A DNA stretch of 64,000 nt. It comes from Melitaea cinxia (lineage: Eukaryota > Arthropoda > Insecta > Lepidoptera > Nymphalidae). The notes beneath the pieces are model-generated. The model ran no database searches and had not been told where the DNA came from. It saw only the letters and a list, made by a program, of their open reading frames with translations. Shown here piece after piece: positions 34,848 through 45,315 of this stretch; the stretch's first letter is position 1, and each line of letters begins with the position of its first letter. The position numbers and the translations under genes were made by a program. The DNA lies in contig NC_059416.1 in NCBI RefSeq assembly GCF_905220565.1, positions 7,874,001 to 7,938,000 on the forward strand, given 5' to 3'.

Positions 34848-35103
34848 GCTTAAATCAGGGGTTCCCAAACTTATTTTGTCTACTGCCCACGAGAATAAAT
34901 TATTTTATAGTGCCCCCTTTGAGCAATCTTTTAATGAATATTAGTTGATGTTCACAAGTTGTAGACAAATCCCCACCCTACCTCTACACAACGCCACCAT
35001 TTTTTTCTACGTCTCTTTCCGACCCCTTGACCGACCGACCCTTGAGTACTGCAGCGCCCACAAGGGGGCGTTATCGCACATTTTGGGAAACACTGGCTTA
35101 ATA
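34848..35103. mobile_element. hAT-like MITE
   Basis: The element at 34856-35095 (240 bp) starts CAGGGGTTCCCAAACTT and ends 'TTTTGGGAAACACTG': CAG...CTG-type ends with imperfect TIRs. It is flanked by 8-bp GCTTAAAT and GCTTAATA, a hAT-sized target duplication differing at the last two bases. No transposase coding. Confidence 0.7.
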
Positions 35104-35104
35104 A

Positions 35105-38090
35105 TACGTTGTCATCGTTTGTCAAATTTATTCACAAATCTCTATATTACACAAAGGAAAATATATTTAAAATTTCTTTTTGGCGTAAGGATTCTTTACA
35201 TACTTTGGATTATGTATTTGAGCCGTTTACTGTCGCAATACTTTAGAGACCTTGATATTCCAATGCAATGCAAAAAAGCCTAAAAGATTTATTCCTATAA
35301 TATATATATATAAATATAGCCTTCATTGGTCAGAAGGCATTAACTACCATAGAATATTTCGCTCAAAGAATAGAAATTTTAAAGGGCAAATACTTACTGT
35401 CACTATTCTTCACACCATTTTACATGAACATGATTTATACTGCAATCAACTGTTTTTTATGTTTGTAGTAGATATCAATTTTTGTAATACTATATTTTAT
35501 TATAATGAATTATCAACAAAGATTTCTAGTGAAAATTTACAAACTACTATCCAGGTAGGTGAAATCAGATGCAGAATATTGTAAAAAATACACCAGTTTT
35601 GCGTAACATCGGAACGAAAATATATATACAAACGGACAAAAAAAAAAATTTATAAAAATAATTGTTTTCCTCTCATTACGATTATTGAAAATCGTATTTC
35701 GTAAGTGTATTTTATATACAGGCTCAAAGTAAGCGACCTTATATTTTATTATAAATATTATATAAAAGTTACAATAAAAGTTGTCCAAAGTTCAAACGTA
35801 ATTTATAAAATCTAACATGGATTCGAAACATTTACGATTAATTTACCGTGAATATTGTGAGTTTAGAAACATTTCTACTTGAATGTTGCTAATGATCTGC
35901 GAAGCCACAAACAGCTAAGTCTACAAAACTTTACCATTTATAAAGAGGCTCAAACTAATTTTAGCGGACTAACTCGTGTTAACTTGCTCAACTGAAAGAA
36001 ATGTGAAGCCTTATGGACTTACGTAATTGGGGTATGCCGAGTAATATTATACCGTGATGGGAACTCCTAAATCTCTTACGTATTTCTAGAAACTAATGAG
36101 TAGACTGTATAATGTTCTTTGATTCATTGATTACATTTCAATTTTTTTCTTGTAATTTGACTTTGATTTGCGCCAGAAAAGTGCAAGTTTATATTAACTT
36201 TAAATTTATAATATTTGATTATATGGAGAAGGAAATTAAGCAGAATATTTTTATGTTATTTTTTATCAACATATCTTTAAACTATTTAGCGACGAGTGAG
36301 GATATATTTTCAATAATTCTTTTAATATCATATAGCTACATATTCTAAAGGAATAATCCTGCAGTCCTACTTATACTATATATTTGATCCTCTTTCATAG
36401 ACAAATTGACAGAATCGGAAATCCACAGTAAATATATGATACAATTTTTGCAAGATTGTAAGTTCTGCGAACAAAATTGCGAGGTATTAGTACTTGTAAC
36501 ATCACCTTACGACTTGTAAAAGTAAAACGTTACCCATAAATAAGTATTTAAAAGGTTGTCTAGTATTATCTATAGTAAAGACTTTTATAAACCAACGAAG
36601 AGAAACATTGTTAATTATATATATACATATATATATATATATGTATGTATGTATATATTAATGCGCCAAGGTTAAGATGTTCGCCTCCCTTTTTAGGAAA
36701 AACCTCACAACTATTCCACATAAATTGTATAGCATTTTATAGATAATTGCTTGCTCTACCGACATCAACAACTAAACAATTGAATATTGCTTTTTTTATT
36801 GTAAATTAATTAAATATTAAAACTTTATATATATGACGGCTTTAATTTTGGAACAACGTCAACATGATTGACGTTAGGTATTTTTTACTTATTTAGTCCG
36901 AATTATTCGCACGGGTATTGCTTGTAGTTGATAATACTCCTAGCGAAATTCGGTACAACGAACAATACCGTCAAACACGATTGTTGCGTGACTTTAATTG
37001 TTTACGCAGCGCACGCAACGGAAGCTTTTGGTAATAATTTTTTTCCATTTTTGCAATATTTTTCATCCATGCTCCGCTCCTATATACATCACGTTACGAC
37101 CCGTATACGTACTGACGCATTATATATATTATAGCCTGTAAATATGCTTCTCAACGCTAAAGAACCATTTCATTTCGAACACCGAGAAAATCGACAGTTT
37201 AATAATAGTAGTATAGATTGAAATGACCTTGAACTGATAAGTCTACTCAAATTAGTTTGCGAGCTTGTGGTTGCTTTAAAGCCTTTCCGTGATTGACAGT
37301 AAGGTACTTAAACTAGCCGTTAGTGATAACGTAGCATTCTCCTGTTTAGAGAAATTTTAAAATCGATTGGTTGGTTTTTCAGTTGATCCAATACAAATAT
37401 AGTTCAAAACTACAAATAGTTTTTTCTTTATTAGTATTAGACAAGATAGATATAGATTCACTTTATGAGTTGTTAAAGCGTGAAAAATATATGTTTTAAA
37501 CATTAAACGCATAAATTATATAAAATTCCTTTTAGTATTACAAAGTTCTTCAGCTAAAAAAGATTACAGAATAAAATTCAGATTAAATGAATTATTACAA
37601 TCTGGTTCGTATAACTTTTATATAATACCCTTTTCAGTTACTTATCTTATAAATTCATAGGTCGGATATGTAGGCCAGTTAGGTCGGAGGTAAATCTTAC
37701 CATCTCGTCTTTCGCCCAAGATTTATGGCTGACTTTTCCGTGACTACTCGACCGTCGAATACCTTGTTCAAAGATATTAGCCTTCTATGTGTGATTCTTC
37801 TATAGGCAAGTCTTACGAATTTATTTTTGATAGATATTTGCTAAAACAATGACCTTTATAAAGGTACCCTTTTATCACATAACTCATTGTCGTTTGCGAA
37901 TTTTAATCAGGGCATAGGACATTAAGATAGTTTAAAAATTTGACGTTTTTTCCTGTGTGTGTTTGTGTACTTATGTTTGTATTATATCTGTAAGTTTGCT
38001 TTTTTATTACAGCGAAAGCGAACTAACGATTCTTTTTTTTGTTTCAAAGGACTCAATGAAATGTTCTAAGCTATAATTTAAGAAATGTGA
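35105..38090. other. 3-kb AT-rich stretch without a recognised gene
   Basis: ORFs at 35252, 35537, 36112 and 36928 are short, AT-driven and lack domains or splice context. A TATG/TA microsatellite lies at about 36618-36660. Nothing else recognised. Confidence 0.4.
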
Positions 38091-38094
38091 TGTA

Positions 38095-39050
38095 TACTGT
38101 CTCCACTCCTGTTCAACATCTATACGGAGTGTATTATGAGAATCGTTCTGGAAAAATGGGACAAGGCACTTTCAGTGGGAGGTAGAAAGATATCTAACTT
38201 GAGGTATACCGATGACACTACTCTTCCCACTCAAACAAAAGAGGACATGCAACCAAGACGATGATAGTGGATCGAGCTGAACTAAAACATCCTGACATCT
38301 CTATGATTGGTAACTGTGAGGTTGTCCAATCTTATGTGTACCTGGGTTCCACTATCACAAACACCGGAGGATGCGAAAACGAGATTCGAAAAAGATGTGC
38401 GACATCTCTATGATTGGTAACTGTGAGGTTGTCCAATCTTATGTGTACCTGGGTTCCACTATCACAAACACCGGAGGATGCGAAAACGAGATTCGAAAAA
38501 GATGTGCTATTACACGATCTGCCGTTGACAAGTTGAAAAGAGTCTGGTGCGACTAATATCACCAAAGCCACGAAAGTCCGCGTAATGAGAAGCTTAATCT
38601 TCCTGATATTTCTTTATAGCGCAGAAACGTGGACGGTTAGACTCAAAGACCGACGCAAAATCGACGCGCTCGAGATGTGGTGCTGGCGGCGACTGCTGCG
38701 GCTCCCTTGGACAGCGTTTAGGACCAATGTCTCGATCCGGGAGTCATTAAAAATCAAGCAGAGATTGTCGTCGACTGACAAACTAGAATCCTTAAATATT
38801 TCGGACACGTTGTTCGAAACGAACAATCCATAGAGCGTCTCGTTGTCCAAGGGCAGGTAGAGGGCAAGCGGTCACGCGGTCGATCACCTAAGCGTTGGAT
38901 AGACCTCATTAAAGCTGCGACTCAGACCTCCATAGTCCAGAGTTTTCGGAATGCTGAAAACCGCATCAAGTGGAGGCGTATAGCGGGGGCTGCTTTAGCC
39001 AATGAATCGTCATCAACCACGACCACTCAGTCCAGAGTGAACGACTTAAA
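38095..39050 (+). pseudogene. RTE-clade reverse transcriptase, broken
   Basis: C-terminal part of an RTE-type polyprotein. Across shifting frames one reads FNIYTECIMRIVLEKWDKAL, LRYTDDTTL (the catalytic YADD is now YTDD), YVYLGSTITNTGGCENEIRK, FLYSAETWTVRLKDRRKIDA, MWCWRRLLRLPWTA and RILKYFGHVVRN. It ends GKRSRGRSPKRWIDLIK and ENRIKWRRIAGAALANE. Stops and frame breaks occur throughout, for example near 38170, 38250 and 38555. A 107-bp exact tandem duplication (38294-38400 and 38401-38507) adds a further frameshift because 107 is not divisible by 3. The endonuclease and N-terminal RT are absent. Confidence 0.85.
38294..38507 (+). repeat. Exact 107-bp tandem duplication
   Basis: 38294-38400 and 38401-38507 are identical base for base, both starting GACATCTCTATGATTGG and ending AAAAGATGTGC. 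They lie inside the RTE pseudogene. Confidence 0.95.
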
Positions 39051-39614
39051 AGATGATTTAAGATATTCACCGCTTGAAGATCGATACATCTGTTTTTTTT
39101 TTCATACAACACACTATCACACTATCTCCTTTATCACATTTATAATACACAACGAAAATCCATTACCAACCATAACTGCAAACAGAAGAAATAAAAGCTC
39201 TAATCATATTATAAACACGCCTCAATAACGAAATCAATGAATTTAAAAAAAATGTTTAATATCAAAAAAAAAGAGACAAATTTTTATTTATTTCATGCCG
39301 AACAGTGTTGGCCGACATCAATACGTTTCGTTCGGATCATTGGTCACAAGGGTTTTCGACAGTTAAACTTTTAAAAAAAAGTTAATTTATTGACTTTCGA
39401 ATATATTTAAAAAGTGGAAAAAAGTTGTCTAACGACGGCTAATATTACGTTTAACATATTATGAGTATAACAAATTGTTATAACTTTATTTATGTAAAAA
39501 GTACGAAAACAATAAATCAAATATAACACAAAACCTAAACATAATATAATAAAGGTTGTATAGCTTTAAGTCAACCTTTCGTACAATATATTTCTGTAAT
39601 AAAATTAAAATAAG

Positions 39615-41998
39615 ATTGTACGACAAGCACGCTCCCGTTAGGCCGGTGCGCATGAAACATGGTCCCGCTCAATGGCTTTCACCTGAGATCAAAAGGGTCA
39701 TGGTCAAACGGGATAAGGCCAAATCTAGGAACAAAAGGGAACCAACGGCCAAAAACCTTGATGCGTATAAAAAATTACGTAACGTCTGCAACGGAATGTG
39801 TAGGGATGCCAAACGTCGCTATATTCACTCCTCGATTCAGGATCTCAATCAAACGCAAGTTTGGAGATTCCTCCGGTTACTGGGTGTGGGCAAGGCCACA
39901 GAAGCTTGTCAAAGTTCTGTGGATCTTAATGCTTTAAATTCTCATTTTACCACTCCACCCATAACTTTAGATTCTAACATGAAATCTGCTACTCTTTCAT
40001 TCTTATTAAATCTTGCTACCCCTAACCTACCTCCATTCGTCTTCAAATCAGTCGCTGTAGATGATATAAAGAAATGTGTCCGCTCGATTTCCACGAAAGC
40101 CATTGGGAGTGATCACCTCAGTCTTGACATGCTTCTTCCCATACTGGATGACATTGCTCCTGTGATCACTCACATAATAAACCTCTCACTTACGAGCAGT
40201 GTCTTCCCGTTGTTATGGAAGAAAGCATTTGTCATTCCACTGCCAAAAACCTCTAATCCTAATAGTCTTTCCCAATATCGCCCCATATCGATCCTTCCTA
40301 TACTATCAAAAGTCATAGAATCATTGGTACACCAACAACTATACTCCTATTTAACTAGTAATAATCTGCTGTGCCCCTATCAGTCTGGCTTCCGTTCCTC
40401 ACACAGCACAGTTGGAGCGCTGCTGAATGTCGCGGAGGATATTCGTGGTGCAATGGATAACACCAAGCTCACTGCAATGGTCCTTCTTGACTTTAGCAGT
40501 GCTTTCAACTCTGTTGACCCAGATATACTAATTGGAACTCTCCGAGCGGTCAACATTTCTCCTACTGTTTTAGACTGGTTTCATTCTTACCTTTTCGGAC
40601 GCCAGCAGTGCGTGAAAACCAACGATACATCATCGGATTGGATAGATCTCACTGCTGGTGTACCCCAAGGCGGCGTACTTTCCCCTCTACTTTTCTCAAT
40701 CTTCATTAATAATATATCCAAAGTAATTTCTTCTCCCTACCATCTGTATGCGGATGATTTACAGTTATATCGACACTTTGAGCTGACTGAGTTGCATGAA
40801 GCTATTGGTGCTCTAAATTCGGACCTGGTTGAAATTCAGTCGTGGGCTAATACTTTCGGCCTTATCATCAATCCTCTCAAATCTCAAAGTATAATTTTTG
40901 GCAGTAGCAGACTGACATGCAAAATTGACTGGAATTCAATACCTAAGGTTCAGCTATCTAGTGTTACAATCCCTTATTCTAATAAAGTGAAAAATTTGGG
41001 TCTAATAATGGATTGTAACATGACCTGGGTGGCTCATATCAATGAAGTCAGCAAACGTATACATCACGCTTTCCACTCTCTCAAACGCCTTCAATTCTTT
41101 CTCCCTTTTTCAACCAAAGTTATGCTTGCGCAATCGCTTCTTCTCCCTATACTTGACTACGCTGATGTGTGCTACTTAGATGCGACTGCGGAGCAGCTGA
41201 ACAAACTAGAGCGTCTTCAAAATCTTGCTATTCGCTTTATTTTTGGCTTACGTAAGTATGACCACATATCTAACTTTCGTGCTCAACTTAAATGGCTCCC
41301 AATCCGCCTCCGCCGTGATATGCAAATCATGACGTTCCTCTACAGAATACTCCACGATCCTAATTCTCCTGCATACCTGCGTTCTCGTTTCCAAATTCTC
41401 CCTTCTCCCACACGTTCTAGGCGGTCTTGCATCACTACAATGCTCGACATACCGAAAAGCAACACAAAATTCCGCTTGCATTCTTTTTCGGTATATGGTG
41501 CATCGCTCTGGAACAAACTTCCTAAATATATCCAGCTTAGTCCTTCTATCTATACCTTCAAAAAGAAGCTAAAACAATACTTCCTCGCTCAAATGAATCC
41601 ATAAATATCTTTTCATTAATGTTTACTTTTATTGTGTATTGTATAATATGTATATTATATGTGTATTTTATGTAGATATATATGTAATATTTATGTGTAT
41701 GATCTTTATAAGTAGTAGTGTGTATATGTATATAGTATGTAAATGTAGCGTATATATAAATAATATATATACATATATTGTATGCTGTTAGAATATTATT
41801 TAATTAGCTTTTTATTTTTATTTTTAAGAATCTGTATATATCTACATTACTGCACTTTCTTGGCCTGCTATATAACATTAGTTCTCACTATCACAGGTTG
41901 GCTGGAAGAGATCTCTTTTAGAGATAAGTCCACCGTTGCTAACAAAATTTGTATATTAATATCTGTACAAAAATTTTAAGTGCAATAAAGAATATATA
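39615..41998 (+). mobile_element. 5'-truncated Jockey/CR1-group retrotransposon
   Basis: Retains the inter-domain linker, RT and C-terminus (to 41604) and an AT-rich 3' UTR of about 390 bp. The UTR contains the stem-like 'GAAGAGATCTCTTTTAGAGA' and ends GTGCAATAAAGAATAT with an AATAAA signal. The endonuclease and ORF1 are missing. The same 3' structure recurs, reversed, at 27668-27795; a possible scrap lies at 45930-45985. Confidence 0.75.
39619..41604 (+). CDS. 5'-truncated reverse transcriptase ORF (retrotransposon)
   Basis: About 660 residues from YDKHAPVRPVRMKH to FLAQMNP, then TAA. The frame is open back to 39556, but that stretch starts at a TTG and does not resemble the family, so no native start is present. 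RT motifs in order: YRPISILPILSKVIESLVHQ, GFRSSHST, LLDFSSAFNSVD, AGVPQGGVLSPLLFSIFINN and the catalytic LYADDLQLY (about 40744-40770). The C-terminus has GASLWNKLP and FKKKLKQYF, typical of Jockey/CR1-related ORF2s. The upstream linker keeps WLSPEIKRVMVKRDKAKSR, which normally follows the endonuclease. No internal stop is seen, so decay since insertion is slight, but without endonuclease, ORF1 and 5' UTR it cannot be autonomous. The exact clade (Jockey, Daphne or CR1) is not settled. Confidence 0.85.
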   Translation, partial: YDKHAPVRPVRMKHGPAQWLSPEIKRVMVKRDKAKSRNKREPTAKNLDAYKKLRNVCNGMCRDAKRRYIHSSIQDLNQTQVWRFLRLLGVGKATEACQSSVDLNALNSHFTTPPITLDSNMKSATLSFLLNLATPNLPPFVFKSVAVDDIKKCVRSISTKAIGSDHLSLDMLLPILDDIAPVITHIINLSLTSSVFPLLWKKAFVIPLPKTSNPNSLSQYRPISILPILSKVIESLVHQQLYSYLTSNNLLCPYQSGFRSSHSTVGALLNVAEDIRGAMDNTKLTAMVLLDFSSAFNSVDPDILIGTLRAVNISPTVLDWFHSYLFGRQQCVKTNDTSSDWIDLTAGVPQGGVLSPLLFSIFINNISKVISSPYHLYADDLQLYRHFELTELHEAIGALNSDLVEIQSWANTFGLIINPLKSQSIIFGSSRLTCKIDWNSIPKVQLSSVTIPYSNKVKNLGLIMDCNMTWVAHINEVSKRIHHAFHSLKRLQFFLPFSTKVMLAQSLLLPILDYADVCYLDATAEQLNKLERLQNLAIRFIFGLRKYDHISNFRAQLKWLPIRLRRDMQIMTFLYRILHDPNSPAYLRSRFQILPSPTRSRRSCITTMLDIPKSNTKFRLHSFSVYGASLWNKLPKYIQLSPSIYTFKKKLKQYFLAQMNP

Positions 41999-41999
41999 A

Positions 42000-43220
42000 A
42001 ATAAGAAAACCTATGGCAAAGAGGTATTGTTAATACTGTTGTACATTTTGAACGGATTCAGCAAAGTTGTGGCTTTGAAAGTACAAAGTCTGTGCATCGT
42101 AATATGTAAGGTTAATTTGAGGCTTCGATGTCGAAGGTTTAATTATAGTATAGGCTTTACATTATGTGGGTTTAAATAACGTAAAGAGCTTGCAAGTTAA
42201 GACAACTTTTGTAATTAAAATAAGTTTCAAATGTTACAATTAGTTTACCTATTTCAATACGAGTTTTTTAGAACAGATTTCTAAATAAAGATATTTATGT
42301 TCAATCCCACGAATTAACCTTAAATATTATGTACGTATTGAATGTTTGATAACATTGTATCTTCCGCCAATCTTCTTTCGAGCAGCATAAGGCGGCTTTT
42401 TCCTCAATACATTTCAATTACAGTTTTTAAGAATAACAGAAAAATAGGCTTTAATATATTAAACGTATATAAGATAGATATATCTATTTAACCTTTATCA
42501 TAAAAATAAATAATATAAAGAAAGTGTTCAGAGAAGCGAAATCCAATAAAGTTATAATCCATCAACGAATTTAATTTTTCCGTGAATACATCACCTTTAA
42601 CCTATAAAAGCCATTAACCACCGATGCTGATGACTTATATGCATATGTATGATAAATAAAAGTCACGCTAAGGAAATAACAAATTTCTTTAAAATTGATC
42701 TCTTAATCCATAATCAATTCTCATTCTCAAATCAAATTCAATTATCTTATTTGTTAGAATGATACCTCACTCAAAAGTACAATTCAAGCAAGAGAAGGAG
42801 ATAAATATCAATAAAAAAAGTCACGCAAATCGTACAGTCAATGAAAATTACAATAATTCTTTTATTGGAAAAATTATAACACATAACTCGGAGTTTTAGA
42901 ATAGTATTGCAATGTTAATTAGAGACCCGTAAAACGTACAGTTTCTTACAAATTTTGTTGTATTTAGATTTTTTTTTTAATATCCCCTATCCAATACTTA
43001 ACCTCAAGCGCGAAAAGGATATATTGCGTTCAATTTTTTCGCTAAATTGAAAACGGTGAAAAAATGGCCTCACTTAACCTGTGACTTTATTCTCATTTGT
43101 TATTTGAACACGAATTGCTCAAAACCTCAAAGTAAAGAATCAATACTGTCCGGATATAGTGTTGTTATTTTGCACTATAAACGAGATCAAAATAATTATG
43201 AAATACTAGCTTAATATTCT
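42000..43220. other. AT-rich non-coding DNA
   Basis: No gene or classified repeat seen. Confidence 0.4.
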
Positions 43221-43224
43221 TACT

Positions 43225-43575
43225 TATATTATCATCATCATTTCAGCCTATCGCAGTCCACTGCTGGACATAAGCTTCCACAAGTTCGCGCCAAAAATGG
43301 CGTGAACTCATGTGTTTTGCCTATAGTCACTACGCTGGGCAGGGTTGGTGACCGCAGTACTGGCTTTGTCGCACCGAAGACGCTGCTGCCCGTCTTCGGC
43401 CTGTGTATTTTAAAGCCAGTAGTTGGATGGTTATCCCGCCACCGGTCGGCTTTTTAAGTTCCAAAGTGGTAGTGGAACTGTGTTATCCCTTAATCGCCTC
43501 TTAAGACACCCACGGGAAGAAAAGGGGTGGCTATATTCTTTATTGCCGTAGCCACACAGCTTATTCTTATATAGA
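43225..43575 (-). repeat. RTE-tailed repeat, nearly full length
   Basis: Minus-strand copy with all blocks of the family: it starts at 'GCTGTGTGGCTACGGCAATA' and ends CAGTGGACTGCGATAGGCTG plus (ATG)n. The plus-strand partner is at 58095-58525. The tail translates as the RTE C-terminus (EAYVQQWTAIG type), so it probably uses RTE machinery. Confidence 0.75.
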
Positions 43576-43579
43576 TTGA

Positions 43580-44015
43580 CTTTTCATTCAAAAGTAAAAA
43601 GAATTAAATAAAAGACAATTAGAAATTTATTAGACTCTTAGAAGACTGTGTAATAAAACTAAAAGCTTTGAGATATACCTGAATAGTGACAGTTACTTAA
43701 GTAAAATAAATGTGAAATTTGCTGTTTTCCTTAAAAACTTTACTTAATTTTAACTGTACATTCAGTGAAACTCGCATTAAGTGTGATGTAATAAATTGCC
43801 ATCCGCAATACGTTGGACATTAAAAGCACTGTTTCTAGAAAATGTAAATAGTATTTAACGAAATTCTAGTATTATTTCAAGTGGCAATAAAACAATTCCT
43901 TGCAAAGTATGTAGTATTTGCACAAATAAAAAAAATTAACAACAGTTCATTTATCTTTTTTTAATTTGTTGTATTGTTAGAACTTTGTACCGATACATAC
44001 TCGTAATATACAATT
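43580..44015. other. AT-rich non-coding DNA
   Basis: No gene or repeat recognised. Confidence 0.4.
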
Positions 44016-44019
44016 TCTT

Positions 44020-44186
44020 AACATTTTTTGAATATCATATCAAAAATTGACCGCTCCAGCGGGATTTGAACCCGCGTCTCCGACTGACCGTGTCGGCGCT
44101 CTAGCCAATTAAGCTATGGAACGATGTACCCGCCAGAGCGAAATTCTTGATATGATGATTTTTATTTTCGGTTTAAGCGAACCGTG
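44020..44186 (-). repeat. 167-bp unit with inverted repeats around a tRNA-like gene, copy 1
   Basis: This unit is repeated at 44332-44498 (offset 312), with two differences noticed by eye. An imperfect inverted pair, ATCATATCAAAAATT on the left and AATTCTTGATATGAT on the right, encloses the tRNA-like sequence. Confidence 0.8.
44052..44123 (-). tRNA. tRNA-like gene, copy 1 (Thr-GGU by position)
   Basis: The 72-nt minus-strand sequence folds as a cloverleaf. Acceptor stem CGTTCCA/TGGAGCG has 7 pairs including one G-U. D stem is GCTT/GAGC. Anticodon stem is CCGAC/GTCGG, with loop ACGGTCA. T stem is GCGGG/CCCGC, with loop TTCAAAT. The A box region is TAGCTTAATTGG, and a TTTTT Pol III terminator follows within about 6 nt. 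Positions 34-36 are GGT (Thr). Position 33 is C instead of the near-universal U and position 37 is a pyrimidine, so decoding is doubtful; a tRNA-derived element or pseudo-tRNA is possible. The T loop has TTCAAAT where copy 2 has TTCGAAT. Confidence 0.55.
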
Positions 44187-44331
44187 GCGCCGTCTATAGT
44201 GAGTTCTTTCCAGAGACCCGTAACTATTCAAAGTTTCATATTACAATGAAAATCTTTGACAGGAGACGACACCATGCTATTTTTAATATGTACGATTTTA
44301 TTTTTGTGTTACCCACACATTAGGAATTCTA

Positions 44332-44498
44332 AACATTTTTTGAATATCATATCAAAAATTGACCGCTCCAGCGGGATTCGAACCCGCGTCTCCGACTGAC
44401 CGTGTCGGCGCTCTAGCCAATTAAGCTATGGAACGATGTACCCGCCAGAGCGAAATTCTTGATATGATGATTTTTATTTTCGGTTTAAGCTAACCGTG
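44332..44498 (-). repeat. 167-bp unit with inverted repeats around a tRNA-like gene, copy 2
   Basis: Second copy of the 44020-44186 unit, ending 80 bp from the donor site of the host exon. The 145-bp spacer between copies is unrelated to either unit. Confidence 0.8.
44364..44435 (-). tRNA. tRNA-like gene, copy 2 (Thr-GGU by position)
   Basis: Same cloverleaf as copy 1, with a perfect B box GGTTCGAATCC and the same TTTTT terminator. The same atypical anticodon loop ACGGTCA is kept in both copies. Confidence 0.55.
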
Positions 44499-44578
44499 TT
44501 AGTGTAGTTGATGATAGTACGTCATAAATTATAACTTTTGCGCACGAAACATAGATTTATAACATCGTCATCACTTAC

Positions 44579-45304
44579 CTTAACAGGCGAGGATGACAGC
44601 CATAGCTGGAACAAATCTGATGTCACTGACGTACTTCTCGCTTCGTGACGTGGTCTCGGAGACAAAGGACCACATGACGTTAAACTGTGGAGTTTATTCA
44701 CTTCGTCAACTGACGCACATTCCCTTATATATCTCTCTAAAAGCTTAGGCTTACTCTCCAAAATTGTTTTCAATTCAAGCAAATCCTCATCCGTGGTATC
44801 ATCCGGCGACGTCCTATCTATTACTTCCTTAAACTCATCATGGATAATCAATTCGTTTGTTGACAAAACGTCATAAACGACCTTATTGCCTAAATCATGT
44901 GGACTAGACTCTTTAAAATATTTACTATCACATTGTGTGGTACTATCTACATCCGTTTCACAACCATTCTGTTCGGTGATCTCGACAATAGTTATCGGTG
45001 GGTTTTCTTTAAGCATATTGTTGTTTTCGTGTACTGTTTCGTCTACATCAACAGGAAGTTCATAAACAAGTTGCATTAATTCATGTGAACGTTTCACATG
45101 TTTCTGCTGTTTGTCTACTTTACTATTCTCGGGTTTTTCGTCTGGAAAACTAGACTCTGCCTTTTTACCGTCAGCATTCTTTGAGACTACGTCGATTGGT
45201 TCCTCTGATGTCATGGCAGCTTTAGTTTATTTCGGTGGGATGATTTACGAGCTTAATATTCTTAGACATTGTTTATTTATGAAAATGATTAATCTCCTTT
45301 AAAT
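44579..45304 (-). CDS. Host gene exon: start codon plus 212 codons, unknown protein
   Basis: The only convincing host coding exon seen. Coding runs from the ATG at 45214 down to 44579, 636 nt or exactly 212 codons (phase 0), ending SSSPVK. A consensus donor AAG|GTAAGT follows; the frame remains open for 18 codons into the intron. Upstream, TTTTGTTTCAG at 45305-45315 is a good acceptor, so the exon has about 90 nt of 5' UTR after an upstream non-coding exon. The protein is acidic and looks disordered for residues 1-140 (MTSEEPIDVVSKNADGKKAE). Two patches look conserved: LLELKTILESKPKLLERYIR with DEVNKLHSL (about 150-180), and RSTSVTSDLFQLWLSSSPVK (about 193-212). The first resembles in spacing the N-terminal motif before the GAF domains of PDE5/6/11-type phosphodiesterases. 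That is a weak, unverified hint. No catalytic domain lies in this exon. Confidence 0.75.
45222..45269 (-). promoter_or_regulatory. Upstream ORF in the 5' UTR of the host exon
   Basis: ATG at 45269 opens a 15-codon frame (MSKNIKLVNHPTEIN) whose TAA ends 7 nt before the main ATG at 45214. Such uORFs can lower initiation at the main start; use in vivo is unknown. Confidence 0.45.
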
Positions 45305-45315
45305 CTGAAACAAAA

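Noticed and set aside
34945..35283. 112-residue ORF
   Set aside because: The first half is the hAT-like MITE; no domain beyond it.
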